DNA of 45,486 bases from CAG-841 sp963656825 (GTDB taxonomy: Bacteria > Bacillota > Clostridia > Oscillospirales > CAG-272), in NCBI GenBank assembly GCA_963656825.1, contig CAVKJG010000009.1, positions 1-45,486 of the forward strand. Direction: 5' to 3'. The position numbers and the translations under genes are program-made. Within the stretch, counting starts at the first letter, position 1. Each line of letters starts with the position of its first letter. Below the pieces are notes generated by a model. That model saw nothing but the letters and a program-made list of their open reading frames with translations, made no database searches and was not told where the DNA came from. Below, in pieces: positions 6,840 through 14,877 of the stretch.

Positions 6840-7772
6840 TCAGTCCGCAAAAAGCGGCGTGGAAAGGTATCTGTCACCAGTATCGGGGAAAAGAACGACT
6901 ATATTTTTGCCTTCGTTTTCAGGACGCTTTGCAAGCTCTATTGCCGCAAAAAGCGCCGCGCCGGAAGAAATTCCGACAAGCACGCCCTCTTTTTTGCCTA
7001 TAAGCTTGCCCGTGGAAAAAGCGTCCTCGTTTGAAACGGGAATTATTTCGTCATAGATTTTCGTATCAAGCACGTCGGGAACAAAGCCCGCGCCGATTCC
7101 CTGTATTTTGTGCGGGCCTGCAACGCCCGTCGAAAGCACAGCCGATGTGGCAGGTTCGACCGCAACCACCTTTACGTCCGGATTTTTCGATTTAAGATAT
7201 TTGCCGACGCCGGTTATCGTGCCGCCCGTGCCGACTCCGGCTACAAAAACATCGACCTTGCCATCCGTATCCGCATAGATTTCGGGACCGGTATGCTCGA
7301 AATGCGCTTTCGGGTTTGCGGGATTTACAAACTGACCCGGGACAAAGCTGTCCGGAATTTCCTTTGCAAGCTCGTCGGCTTTGGCTATCGCGCCCTTCAT
7401 TCCCTTTGCGCCCTCGGTAAGAACAAGCTCCGCGCCGTAGGCTTTCATTATCTGTCTGCGCTCCACGGACATCGTTTCGGGCATAACTATTATAATTCTG
7501 TAACCTCTTGCCGCCGCGACCGACGCAAGACCTATACCCGTGTTTCCCGAAGTAGGCTCGATTATAACAGACCCTTTTTTAAGAAGTCCCTTCTGCTCGG
7601 CGTCGTCTATCATCGCTTTTGCGACGCGGTCCTTTACCGACCCCGCCGGATTGAAATATTCAAGCTTTGCAAGGAGCTTGGCTTTGAGTCCAAGCTCTTT
7701 TTCTATACGCGCAAGCTCAAGAAGCGGCGTTCCGCCTATGAGCTGGTCGGCTGATGTGAACACTTTTGACAT
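6840..7772 (-). CDS. cysK: Cysteine synthase A (O-acetylserine sulfhydrylase)
   Basis: A PLP enzyme that makes cysteine from O-acetylserine and sulfide. The PLP lysine is K47 in NPAGSVKDR. The substrate loop PTSGNTGIGLA and the phosphate-binding GVGTGGTITG are intact. The 310 residues match the family. It has its own promoter and is followed by the Rrf2 regulator, presumably in one transcript, so the regulator may feed back on this operon. Confidence 0.96.
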   Translation of the reverse strand: MSKVFTSADQLIGGTPLLELARIEKELGLKAKLLAKLEYFNPAGSVKDRVAKAMIDDAEQKGLLKKGSVIIEPTSGNTGIGLASVAAARGYRIIIVMPETMSVERRQIMKAYGAELVLTEGAKGMKGAIAKADELAKEIPDSFVPGQFVNPANPKAHFEHTGPEIYADTDGKVDVFVAGVGTGGTITGVGKYLKSKNPDVKVVAVEPATSAVLSTGVAGPHKIQGIGAGFVPDVLDTKIYDEIIPVSNEDAFSTGKLIGKKEGVLVGISSGAALFAAIELAKRPENEGKNIVVLFPDTGDRYLSTPLFAD

Positions 7773-7835
7773 AACTTTTATCCCCTTTTCGATATTGTTT
7801 ATAGTTTCGCCCCATTTGTTTGGTAGGTTGGTATT

Positions 7836-7864
7836 ACAATAGCACCGTGCGACGCATTTGTCAA
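7836..7864 (-). promoter_or_regulatory. cysK promoter
   Basis: On the minus strand, TTGACA (7859-7864) and TATTGT (7836-7841) are separated by 17 bp. Between the -10 and cysK lies an A/C-rich stretch, CCAACCAAAC, that could hold a regulator site, but I see no clear palindrome. Confidence 0.75.
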
Positions 7865-7923
7865 TAGTTTTTATCGAAAAAAATAAACTTTTTTATATGT
7901 CCGCTCAATTTTTACAAATAATA

Positions 7924-7953
7924 TTGAAAGTCGGCTGTATTGTGTGCTATATT
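7924..7953 (+). promoter_or_regulatory. Promoter of the GH94-like gene
   Basis: TTGAAA (7924-7929) and TATATT (7948-7953) are 18 bp apart. They lie 32 bp upstream of the start codon and its ribosome site GAGGTG (7972-7977). Confidence 0.6.
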
Positions 7954-7985
7954 ATAAGCAGTTTAGATGACGAGGTGAATCTGCA

Positions 7986-10877
7986 ATGAATCTTACAAGA
8001 GAAAAGGCTCGGGACAGAAAGCCCGATATAAAAGAAGCGATTAAAAACATTTTCGGCAGTCGCGCCGAAAAGCTTACCGACGCAATAATGTCGCGCGGTC
8101 ATATGCTCTGCGTCTGCGGACTTTCCTTTTACGCCCCGATATGTATGATGCTCGAAAACGACGCTCTTATATCGCAATATCTTTGCGGCTTTGAAGACAA
8201 AGACAATCTTTTCGTTTTTGACGGAAAAGCCGCAGCGCACTTCACGCCGGAGGGCGAGGTTTCCCTGCCCGACGAAATTTCCGGAAGGCTTGCGGAAATC
8301 CGCCGACTTGCGGAAGGCGCGGGCGGACTTCTCGGCAAAGACGGCGAACATATAATAGATCTGAAAGCGCCGAAAATAGCCTGCCATTACGACATAAATC
8401 TGCTCATCGGAAACAGAACCGATTTCCCCGATCCGATGATGACTACGCCGAAAAGCGCACTCGATTCGCTCGGTCGGGGTTCGTTCCGCGCAGGAGCTGC
8501 AAAGCAGGTACTTGCAAGCAGATTCACGCTCAATCCCGAAGAAAACGGCGATCCGGCAAACCGTCAGTTTTATATATTTGAAAACGGCAGACAGATTTTT
8601 TATTCCGCAAACGTTCGTGAAAACGTAAAGACCGCGATCTGCCGTCATATGCGTAACCGTAGCGTGATAGAATACGAAACCGGATGCGGACTTAAAATAA
8701 CGCGCACGATTTTTATTCTTCCGCAGGAAGAGGGTATGCCGGAAGCCGTTGAAGCGCAGATTATAAATATCGAAAATCTTTCCGGAAAAGAAAGAAAGCT
8801 GAAAATCGTTGCAAGCGGATGCTTCGGGCTCTGCTCTCCCGAATCCACCATGAACGATATAATTTACGCAAGCGTAACGTGGGAGGGCGGAATAATAAAG
8901 GACGGCGATACTCCCGCTTTCGTCTGCCCCTCGCCCAATCCGAAATATCTCGCTCCGCAAAAGCGGTTTGCAACGCTTATCTCCGGCGGCGAATGCTTTG
9001 ACGAATACTGCACAAGCTATTCGGAATTCATCGGAGCGGGATCGCTTGAGCATCCTCTCGGTGCGGCAAAGCTTTCGTCCGTGCAGGCAAGAAAAATCGT
9101 TCCGTTCTTCGCTATGGGAAAAACCGTTGTCGTAGGCTCCGGAAAAAGCGCGGAGCTCCTCTCTCTTGTCGGAATGATGACGGTGCGCGGCGGAGATGAC
9201 GAGCCGTTTATCTCCTCGCTCGGAAGGCTGCTTGAAAAATACAGGAAGTCGGGAGAAGCCGAAAAGGCGCTCGCCTCGCAGAACGCCTTTTTTGAAGCCT
9301 TCTGCTCATATATAAAGCTTTCGTCCGGCGATAGTCGTTTTGACTCATATGCGGGCGAAAATCTTCCGTTTCAGGTTTGTTATCAATCGTTTGTTTCGCG
9401 TTCGTTTGCGTGGACGCAGAAAGCCTTCCGCGAAATAGGCTTCCGTGAAATTCAGGATCTTGAAGCGGCGCTCTATTATTTCGTGGCTATGGGAAAAAAA
9501 GAGCTCGTGCGCGAAATGCTCACGGCGTGGGCTTGCAACGTGTACGAAATGGGCTATGCAAATCACAACTTTTACGAAACCGGCAAAGAGCCCGGCATAT
9601 GCTCGGACGATCAGCTGTGGCTTTCGCAGGCGGTGTACAGATACGTTATGCTTACCGGCGACACGGACTGTCTTCTGAAAGAGGTCGAAACAGCCGAAGG
9701 CACGTCGCGTCGCACGGTGTTTGACACGCTCCTTAAAACCGTGGAATACAGCGGAAAAATATCCGTCGGGAAGCACGGTCTGCCGCTTATGGACAGGGGC
9801 GATTGGAACGACTGCCTGCGCCTCGATCTCGATTTTATCGACGGTCCGGAAAAAGAGCGCAGATACAAGGCTCAGCTGAAGGAAAAGGGACAAAGCTACG
9901 GAGCGCCGCTAGAAAACGATCTTTCCGAAAGCGTGATGAACGCATTCCTTCTGAAAATAGCATACGATGAGGTCAAAGAGCTTGCAGATATGCTCGGCAA
10001 AACCGATATTGCCCTCTCGCTCGGAAAGGATTCAGCCGCTCTTACCGAAAGAATTCAACGTCATTGCTGGAAAAACGGATTTTTTGTCCGCGCGCTGATA
10101 GGCGGCGGAAGAGGAGCGGGATATCTCGGCTCGGCAGGCGACGGACTCAGCGCAGACGAAAGCATAGACGGAACGTATTATCTCAACTCTTTTTCGTGGT
10201 CGGTTCTTTCGGGAACGGCAACGGAGGAGCAGATAAAATCAATGCTTGAAAAAGTAAACAGATATCTTCGCACGGGCGCAGGACTCAAGCTTTGCACTCC
10301 CGCCGCGCTCGAAAAGCTGAAAGCCGGCAATTCCGCCGTAAATTATTTCCCCGGGGACAGAGAAAACGGAGGCGTTTTCAAGCACGCAAATATGATGGCT
10401 TCCGTCGCAATGCTGAAAGCGGCAAAAACCGTAAAGGACGAAAACCTCGCCTCAGCGCTCGCTTCTCTCGCGTTTGAAACGCTGAATTTCATTCTTCCGT
10501 ACAAGACTATGGAAAATCCGTTTGTGCTTTGCGGAAATCCGCGCTTCTGCACGCAGTACAACAACAGCGAAACTCACGAAAACATAGGTCCGATGCTCTC
10601 CGGCACGGCAAGCTGGCTCGCGCTTACGCTTTTTGAGCTGCTCGGCATAGAATACACAAAAGAAGGCATTTCCCTTTCGCCTGTGATATTCCCCGAAAAA
10701 ACCGAAATGAGTTACACCGTAAAGACGCAACTCGCAACACTTGAAATAACAGTAAAAAAGCCGCTCGGCTTTGCAAGAGTCGGCAATGCAACCGTCTGCA
10801 CGCTCGACGGAGCGCCGTCGGCTCTCACTTTCCCGCGCGACCTTACGGGAAAACATAAAATAACAATATCAATGTAA
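7986..10877 (+). CDS. GH94-like glycoside phosphorylase / cyclic-glucan-type hydrolase domain protein
   Basis: A 963-residue cytoplasmic protein with no signal peptide. The N-terminal half is a beta-sandwich-like region that includes ENGRQIFYSANVRENVKT. The C-terminal half looks like the (alpha/alpha)6 catalytic barrel of GH94 (cellobiose phosphorylase, NdvB C-terminus), with GLPLMDRGDWNDCLRLD at about 596-612, where D606 or D609 lies in the family's WND acid motif. The usual glycine after WND is Cys here. It is longer than cellobiose phosphorylase (about 810). The substrate is unknown: it could phosphorolyse a beta-glucoside or be a non-phosphorolytic relative. The aminopeptidase follows 18 bp on. 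Confidence 0.72.
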   Translation: MNLTREKARDRKPDIKEAIKNIFGSRAEKLTDAIMSRGHMLCVCGLSFYAPICMMLENDALISQYLCGFEDKDNLFVFDGKAAAHFTPEGEVSLPDEISGRLAEIRRLAEGAGGLLGKDGEHIIDLKAPKIACHYDINLLIGNRTDFPDPMMTTPKSALDSLGRGSFRAGAAKQVLASRFTLNPEENGDPANRQFYIFENGRQIFYSANVRENVKTAICRHMRNRSVIEYETGCGLKITRTIFILPQEEGMPEAVEAQIINIENLSGKERKLKIVASGCFGLCSPESTMNDIIYASVTWEGGIIKDGDTPAFVCPSPNPKYLAPQKRFATLISGGECFDEYCTSYSEFIGAGSLEHPLGAAKLSSVQARKIVPFFAMGKTVVVGSGKSAELLSLVGMMTVRGGDDEPFISSLGRLLEKYRKSGEAEKALASQNAFFEAFCSYIKLSSGDSRFDSYAGENLPFQVCYQSFVSRSFAWTQKAFREIGFREIQDLEAALYYFVAMGKKELVREMLTAWACNVYEMGYANHNFYETGKEPGICSDDQLWLSQAVYRYVMLTGDTDCLLKEVETAEGTSRRTVFDTLLKTVEYSGKISVGKHGLPLMDRGDWNDCLRLDLDFIDGPEKERRYKAQLKEKGQSYGAPLENDLSESVMNAFLLKIAYDEVKELADMLGKTDIALSLGKDSAALTERIQRHCWKNGFFVRALIGGGRGAGYLGSAGDGLSADESIDGTYYLNSFSWSVLSGTATEEQIKSMLEKVNRYLRTGAGLKLCTPAALEKLKAGNSAVNYFPGDRENGGVFKHANMMASVAMLKAAKTVKDENLASALASLAFETLNFILPYKTMENPFVLCGNPRFCTQYNNSETHENIGPMLSGTASWLALTLFELLGIEYTKEGISLSPVIFPEKTEMSYTVKTQLATLEITVKKPLGFARVGNATVCTLDGAPSALTFPRDLTGKHKITISM

Positions 10878-10895
10878 TATAAGGAAGGATAAATC

Positions 10896-12122
10896 ATGAA
10901 AAAAACAGTTTTACAGAATTATGCCCGTCTTATCGCAAGAAAGGGCGTAAACGTACAGAAAAATCAGGACGTTGTTATCCGTGCAGACCTTGATCAGCCG
11001 GAATTTGTAAAAATGGTAGCTGAAGAATGTTACAAAGCCGGAGCGCGCCTTGTGAGCGTCGATTGGTCATATCAGCCCATAACAAAGACAACATACCGCC
11101 ATTGTAAAACCTCCGTTCTCTCAAAGGTTGAGGAATGGTCGATCAAAAAGCTCGAGCACCGCGCCGACACGCTTCCCGCTATGATATATCTCGAAAGCGA
11201 AGATCCGGACGGACTTAAAGGCATAAATCAGAAAAAGGTTGCCGAGGTTCAGCAAAAGCAATACCCGATAATAAAGCCCATCCGCGACAGAATGGAAAAC
11301 AAATATCAGTGGTGTATTGCCGCCGTCCCGGGCGAAAAATGGGCAAAGAAGGTGTTCCCAAATCTCCGCAAGAGCGCAGCTATTGAAAAGCTGTGGGAAA
11401 TGATACTTTACACCTCGCGTGCCGACGGAAGCGATCCTGTTGCCGCATGGGACGAGCATAACGCCGATCTTTTTGCGCGTTGCAAATACTTAAACGGCAT
11501 TCACGCGACAGAGCTTCGCTATCATTCGTCAAACGGAACGGATTTTACGGCCGGACTTATTCCCGAAGCGGTATTTGCCGGCGGCGAAGAAGGCACTGTC
11601 GGCGGAACGCTTTACAATCCCAACATACCTTCGGAGGAGGTCTACACCTCTCCCATGAGAGGAAAAGCGGAAGGCACGGTTGTTGCTACAAGACCGCTTT
11701 CCTACAGAGGCGAGCTTATCGAAAACTTTTCCGTCACGTTCAAGGACGGCAAAGTCGCCGATGTGAAAGCCGAAAAAAACGAGGAGCTTCTCCGCTCGAT
11801 GATTTCAATGGACGAAGGCGCGTCGTACCTCGGCGAGTGCGCGCTCGTTCCATATGATTCACCCATAAGAAATTCGGAAATTACGTTCTTCAATACTCTG
11901 TTCGATGAAAACGCCTGCTGTCATCTTGCTCTCGGCGCAGGATTTGAAAACTGCATCGAAGGCTTTGAAACAAAAACTCTTGAAGAATGTCATAAGCTCG
12001 GCGTAAACGATTCGATGATTCACGTTGACTTTATGATCGGCTCTCCCGATCTTTCCATCGACGCCGTCGATAAAGACGGCAGGCTCTACCCCATCTTCCG
12101 CAACGGAAACTGGGCGTTCTGA
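10896..12122 (+). CDS. M29-family aminopeptidase
   Basis: A metallo-aminopeptidase (AmpS / aminopeptidase T type) of 408 residues that removes N-terminal residues from peptides in the cytoplasm. The dinuclear metal ligands of the family can be picked out: Glu247/248 in IPSEEVYTSP, E314 in LGECALVP, H343 in CCHLALG, and H376 and D378 in IHVDFMIG. Ribosome site AAGGAAGGA precedes the ATG. It is in line with the GH94-like gene and probably co-transcribed, although no metabolic link is obvious. A terminator follows. Confidence 0.92.
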   Translation: MKKTVLQNYARLIARKGVNVQKNQDVVIRADLDQPEFVKMVAEECYKAGARLVSVDWSYQPITKTTYRHCKTSVLSKVEEWSIKKLEHRADTLPAMIYLESEDPDGLKGINQKKVAEVQQKQYPIIKPIRDRMENKYQWCIAAVPGEKWAKKVFPNLRKSAAIEKLWEMILYTSRADGSDPVAAWDEHNADLFARCKYLNGIHATELRYHSSNGTDFTAGLIPEAVFAGGEEGTVGGTLYNPNIPSEEVYTSPMRGKAEGTVVATRPLSYRGELIENFSVTFKDGKVADVKAEKNEELLRSMISMDEGASYLGECALVPYDSPIRNSEITFFNTLFDENACCHLALGAGFENCIEGFETKTLEECHKLGVNDSMIHVDFMIGSPDLSIDAVDKDGRLYPIFRNGNWAF

Positions 12123-12147
12123 GAAATCCGATAATTTAATGCAAAAG

Positions 12148-12170
12148 GACACCGAAAAGGTGTCTTTTTT
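12148..12170 (+). terminator. Terminator after the aminopeptidase gene
   Basis: GACACC (12148-12153) pairs with GGTGTC (12159-12164) around a GAAAA loop, followed by six Ts. Confidence 0.85.
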
Positions 12171-12210
12171 GTTTTGCCGAAAAATTTTTTATCTTTTTTT
12201 CAAAAACCTC

Positions 12211-12256
12211 TTGACAAAATATGAACATATGAATATAATTGCATATGAACAGATGA
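12211..12256 (+). promoter_or_regulatory. Consensus promoter with repressor repeats (zinc efflux operon)
   Basis: TTGACA (12211-12216) and TATAAT (12234-12239) at 17-bp spacing are a perfect sigma-A promoter. A 14-bp element, ATATGAACATATGA (12219-12232), fills the spacer and recurs with one mismatch as ATATGAACAGATGA (12243-12256), 24 bp on, across the likely start site. The TGAACA core matches known SmtB/CzrA-type operators. Binding of the ArsR/SmtB protein encoded next would block polymerase. Confidence 0.82.
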
Positions 12257-12286
12257 TAAAACATCAAAATGAACGGAGGATATCGT

Positions 12287-12652
12287 ATGTCAGAAGAAAC
12301 AAAGCTTCCTGCCGAACCGGAATATCTCGCCGCGCGGGACGATATCGTTCAACGCGTGCTGGACAGTCAGCCCGCGGACGAATATCTTTATGATCTTGCG
12401 GAGCTTTTCAAGGTATTCGGAGATTCCACAAGGATAAAAATCCTGTTCGCGCTGTTTGAAAGCGAGCTCTGCGTCGGCGATATGGCACAGCTTCTCGGCA
12501 TAAGTCAATCGGCTGTAAGCCACCAGCTGAAAATACTCAAGGACGCAAAGCTTGTAAAATTCCGCCGCGAAGGCAAAATTATTTTCTATATGCTCGATGA
12601 CGATCATGTAAGAACAATGCTCAGTATGGGTATGGAACACGTTGAAGAATAA
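12287..12652 (+). CDS. ArsR/SmtB-family zinc-type metal-sensing repressor
   Basis: A winged-helix repressor of 121 residues. The ATG at 12287 follows GGAGGA by a good spacing, so an upstream in-frame ATG at 12269 is not used. The recognition helix region reads ISQSAVSHQLKILKDAKLV. The alpha-5 metal site of SmtB, CzrA and NmtR is complete: D105, H107, H118 and E121 with spacing D-x-H-x10-H-x2-E. The alpha-3 cysteine pair of cadmium/lead sensors is reduced to a single Cys (ELCVGD). Zn or Co sensing is therefore more likely than Cd/Pb/As. It is first in an operon with an HMA protein and a P1B ATPase. Confidence 0.94.
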   Translation: MSEETKLPAEPEYLAARDDIVQRVLDSQPADEYLYDLAELFKVFGDSTRIKILFALFESELCVGDMAQLLGISQSAVSHQLKILKDAKLVKFRREGKIIFYMLDDDHVRTMLSMGMEHVEE

Positions 12653-12675
12653 AAAATAAGCAAAGGAAAAATATT

Positions 12676-12891
12676 ATGAAAGTATACGATATTGATGTTG
12701 ATTGCGCGGCTTGCGCTCTCAAAATGGAAGAAGCGGCAAAAAGCACAGACGGCGTAAGAGACGCTCAGGTCAGCTTTATGACGCTCAAGCTCAAGGTTGA
12801 CTTTGACGAAAGCGCCGACGAAAAAGCCGTTATGAAACAGGTAAGAAAAAATTGCAAGAAGGTGGAAAGCGACTGCGAGATCTATCTCTGA
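12676..12891 (+). CDS. Free-standing heavy-metal-associated (HMA) domain protein
   Basis: A 71-residue ferredoxin-fold metallochaperone-like protein. The metal loop DCAACALKM has the paired cysteines C10 and C13 in place of the usual GMTCxxC, and the rest follows the beta-alpha-beta-beta-alpha-beta pattern. The ATPase encoded 18 bp downstream has no HMA domain of its own, so this protein probably serves as its detached N-terminal domain, delivering or sensing metal. It lies 23 bp after the repressor gene, which fits a single transcript. Confidence 0.9.
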   Translation: MKVYDIDVDCAACALKMEEAAKSTDGVRDAQVSFMTLKLKVDFDESADEKAVMKQVRKNCKKVESDCEIYL

Positions 12892-12909
12892 TCCGCTGTC
12901 GCAGCTGTT

Positions 12910-14787
12910 ATGACAAAAAAACAAAAACGGATACTTATAAGAATAATCGTTTCAACCGTTCTTCTGGCTGCCGCGATAATTCTTGACAAAACCCTTGAAC
13001 TCAATAAATATCTTGCCGCGGCAATTTACCTTGTTCCCTATTTCGTTATAGGCTGCGACATACTCAAAAAAGCCGTCGTCGGAATATTTCACGGGCAGAT
13101 ATTCGATGAAAACTTCCTTATGGCGGTTGCAACCGTCGGCGCGGTGGGACTCGGAGATTATAAAGAAGGCGTAGCGGTTATGCTCTTCTATCAGATCGGT
13201 GAGCTTTTCCAGAGTATAGCCGTCGGCAAGAGCAGAAAAAGCATATCCTCTCTTATGGATATCCGCCCCGACTATGCAAATATCGAAAAGGACGGAGAGC
13301 TTGTCCGCGTTGACCCGTCTGAGGTTGAAATAGGCACGGTGATTACAGTAAATCCTGGCGAAAAAGTGCCGATAGACGGCATAATAGAGGATGGAAGCAC
13401 TTCCCTCAACACAAGCGCGCTTACGGGCGAAAGCCTTCCGCGCAGTGCAAAAAAGGGCGATGAGGTTATAAGCGGCTGTATCAATATGACGGGCGTGATC
13501 CGCGTAAGAACGACAAAAAGCTTCGGCGAATCGACGGCTTCGAAAATTCTTGACCTTGTCGAAAATTCAAGCATGAAAAAATCCCGCCCCGAAAACTTTA
13601 TTACAAAGTTTGCCCACTACTATACGCCTATCGTCTGCGCAGGAGCGCTTTTGCTTGCGGCATTGCCTCCGGTAATAAACCTGATCGCAGGAAACCCGAC
13701 GAACTGGCAGTCATGGCTGACAAGGGCGTTTACCTTCCTTGTTATAAGCTGCCCCTGTGCGCTTGTAATATCAATTCCCATGAGCTTTTTCGGCGGAATA
13801 GGCTGCGCGTCGAAAAACGGAATACTTGTAAAAGGCTCAAACTATCTTGAAAGCCTTTCCAAAACGAAGTACGCCGTTTTCGATAAAACCGGCACTCTTA
13901 CAAAGGGCGTGTTTGAGGTCACGGGAATTTATCCCGAAAACGAAACGGATAAAAACGAACTTCTCCGTCTTGCCGCGCTTGCGGAAAGCGCGTCGAGCCA
14001 TCCGATAAGCACAAGCATCAGAAACGCTTACGGCAAAACGATTTCGCAGGGTGAAGCCTCCGATATAAAAGAGATCGCAGGTCACGGCGTAAGCGCCGTA
14101 ATCGACAAAAGTACGGTCTGCGTCGGAAACAAAAAGCTTATGACTCTGTGCGGAGCAGATATATCCTCCGAGCATAACGACGGCACGGCAGTTTACATCG
14201 CAAAGGACGGAAAATATATAGGCTGCATAACTATATCAGACGTTGTAAAGCCCGATTCCGCAGCCGCAATGGCTTCGCTCAGGAAAAGCGGAATAAAGAC
14301 CGTAATGCTTACCGGCGACTCAAAGGCGGCAGCCGAAAAGGTTGCGGAAAGTCTTGGCATAGACACGGTAAAAAGCGAGCTTCTCCCCGCCGATAAGGTC
14401 GGCGAGGTCGAAAAGCTTCTTTCGGAAAAGCAGAAAGGCGAGGTGCTTGCTTTCGTCGGCGACGGAATAAACGACGCTCCCGTGCTTTCACGCGCGGATA
14501 TAGGAATAGCAATGGGCGCGCTCGGAAGCGACGCGGCAATCGAGGCGGCAGACGTCGTGCTTATGGACGACAAGCCTTCAAAAATAGCTCTTGCAATGAA
14601 AATATCAAGAAAAACGCTTAAAATAGTAAAAGAAAACATTGTGTTTGCTTTGGCTGTAAAGCTTGTATGTCTTGTCCTCGGTGCGCTCGGAAAAGCGGGA
14701 ATGTGGCTTGCGATATTCGCCGACGTCGGCGTGATGGTAATAGCCGTGCTCAATGCGACAAGAGCGCTGAAAATAAAAACGGAGTGA
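12910..14787 (+). CDS. P1B-type metal-exporting ATPase, Zn/Cd class
   Basis: A membrane ATPase of 625 residues that exports divalent metal. All signature motifs are present: TGES in the actuator domain, the CPC metal site at 281-283 (ISCPCALVIS), DKTGTLTKG with the phosphorylated D325, the SSHP motif, and GDGINDAP. The last membrane helix has D605 in FADVGVMV, equivalent to the ZntA aspartate that marks the Zn/Cd/Pb subgroup. No N-terminal metal-binding domain is fused; the preceding small gene supplies one. The start lacks a strong ribosome site, so translation may be coupled to the gene before it. The stop codon lies inside the terminator stem. Confidence 0.95.
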   Translation: MTKKQKRILIRIIVSTVLLAAAIILDKTLELNKYLAAAIYLVPYFVIGCDILKKAVVGIFHGQIFDENFLMAVATVGAVGLGDYKEGVAVMLFYQIGELFQSIAVGKSRKSISSLMDIRPDYANIEKDGELVRVDPSEVEIGTVITVNPGEKVPIDGIIEDGSTSLNTSALTGESLPRSAKKGDEVISGCINMTGVIRVRTTKSFGESTASKILDLVENSSMKKSRPENFITKFAHYYTPIVCAGALLLAALPPVINLIAGNPTNWQSWLTRAFTFLVISCPCALVISIPMSFFGGIGCASKNGILVKGSNYLESLSKTKYAVFDKTGTLTKGVFEVTGIYPENETDKNELLRLAALAESASSHPISTSIRNAYGKTISQGEASDIKEIAGHGVSAVIDKSTVCVGNKKLMTLCGADISSEHNDGTAVYIAKDGKYIGCITISDVVKPDSAAAMASLRKSGIKTVMLTGDSKAAAEKVAESLGIDTVKSELLPADKVGEVEKLLSEKQKGEVLAFVGDGINDAPVLSRADIGIAMGALGSDAAIEAADVVLMDDKPSKIALAMKISRKTLKIVKENIVFALAVKLVCLVLGALGKAGMWLAIFADVGVMVIAVLNATRALKIKTE

Positions 14788-14805
14788 AAAAATCACTCCG
14801 TTTTT
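14775..14805 (+). terminator. Terminator of the zinc efflux operon, containing the stop codon
   Basis: A 13-bp perfect stem, AAAAACGGAGTGA with its complement, around an AAAAA loop and ending in TTTTT. The TGA stop of the ATPase gene is the last triplet of the left arm (14785-14787). Confidence 0.9.
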
Positions 14806-14836
14806 CTTATTTTGCTATTTATTTTTCCGCATTTTG

Positions 14837-14845
14837 TGATATACT
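14837..14845 (+). promoter_or_regulatory. Extended -10 promoter of the ATP-grasp gene
   Basis: TGA followed by TATACT (14840-14845) is an extended -10 element. No good -35 lies 17 bp upstream; the best is TTTATT at 16 bp. Placement before the first gene of the cluster and after the previous terminator supports it. Confidence 0.45.
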
Positions 14846-14877
14846 ATCTCTATCAAGATTTATAAGAGGTTTTCGTT

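Noticed and set aside
7947..9053. 368-aa minus-strand frame across the GH94-like gene
   Set aside because: It overlaps the start, promoter and coding region of the plus-strand gene and has no domain features.
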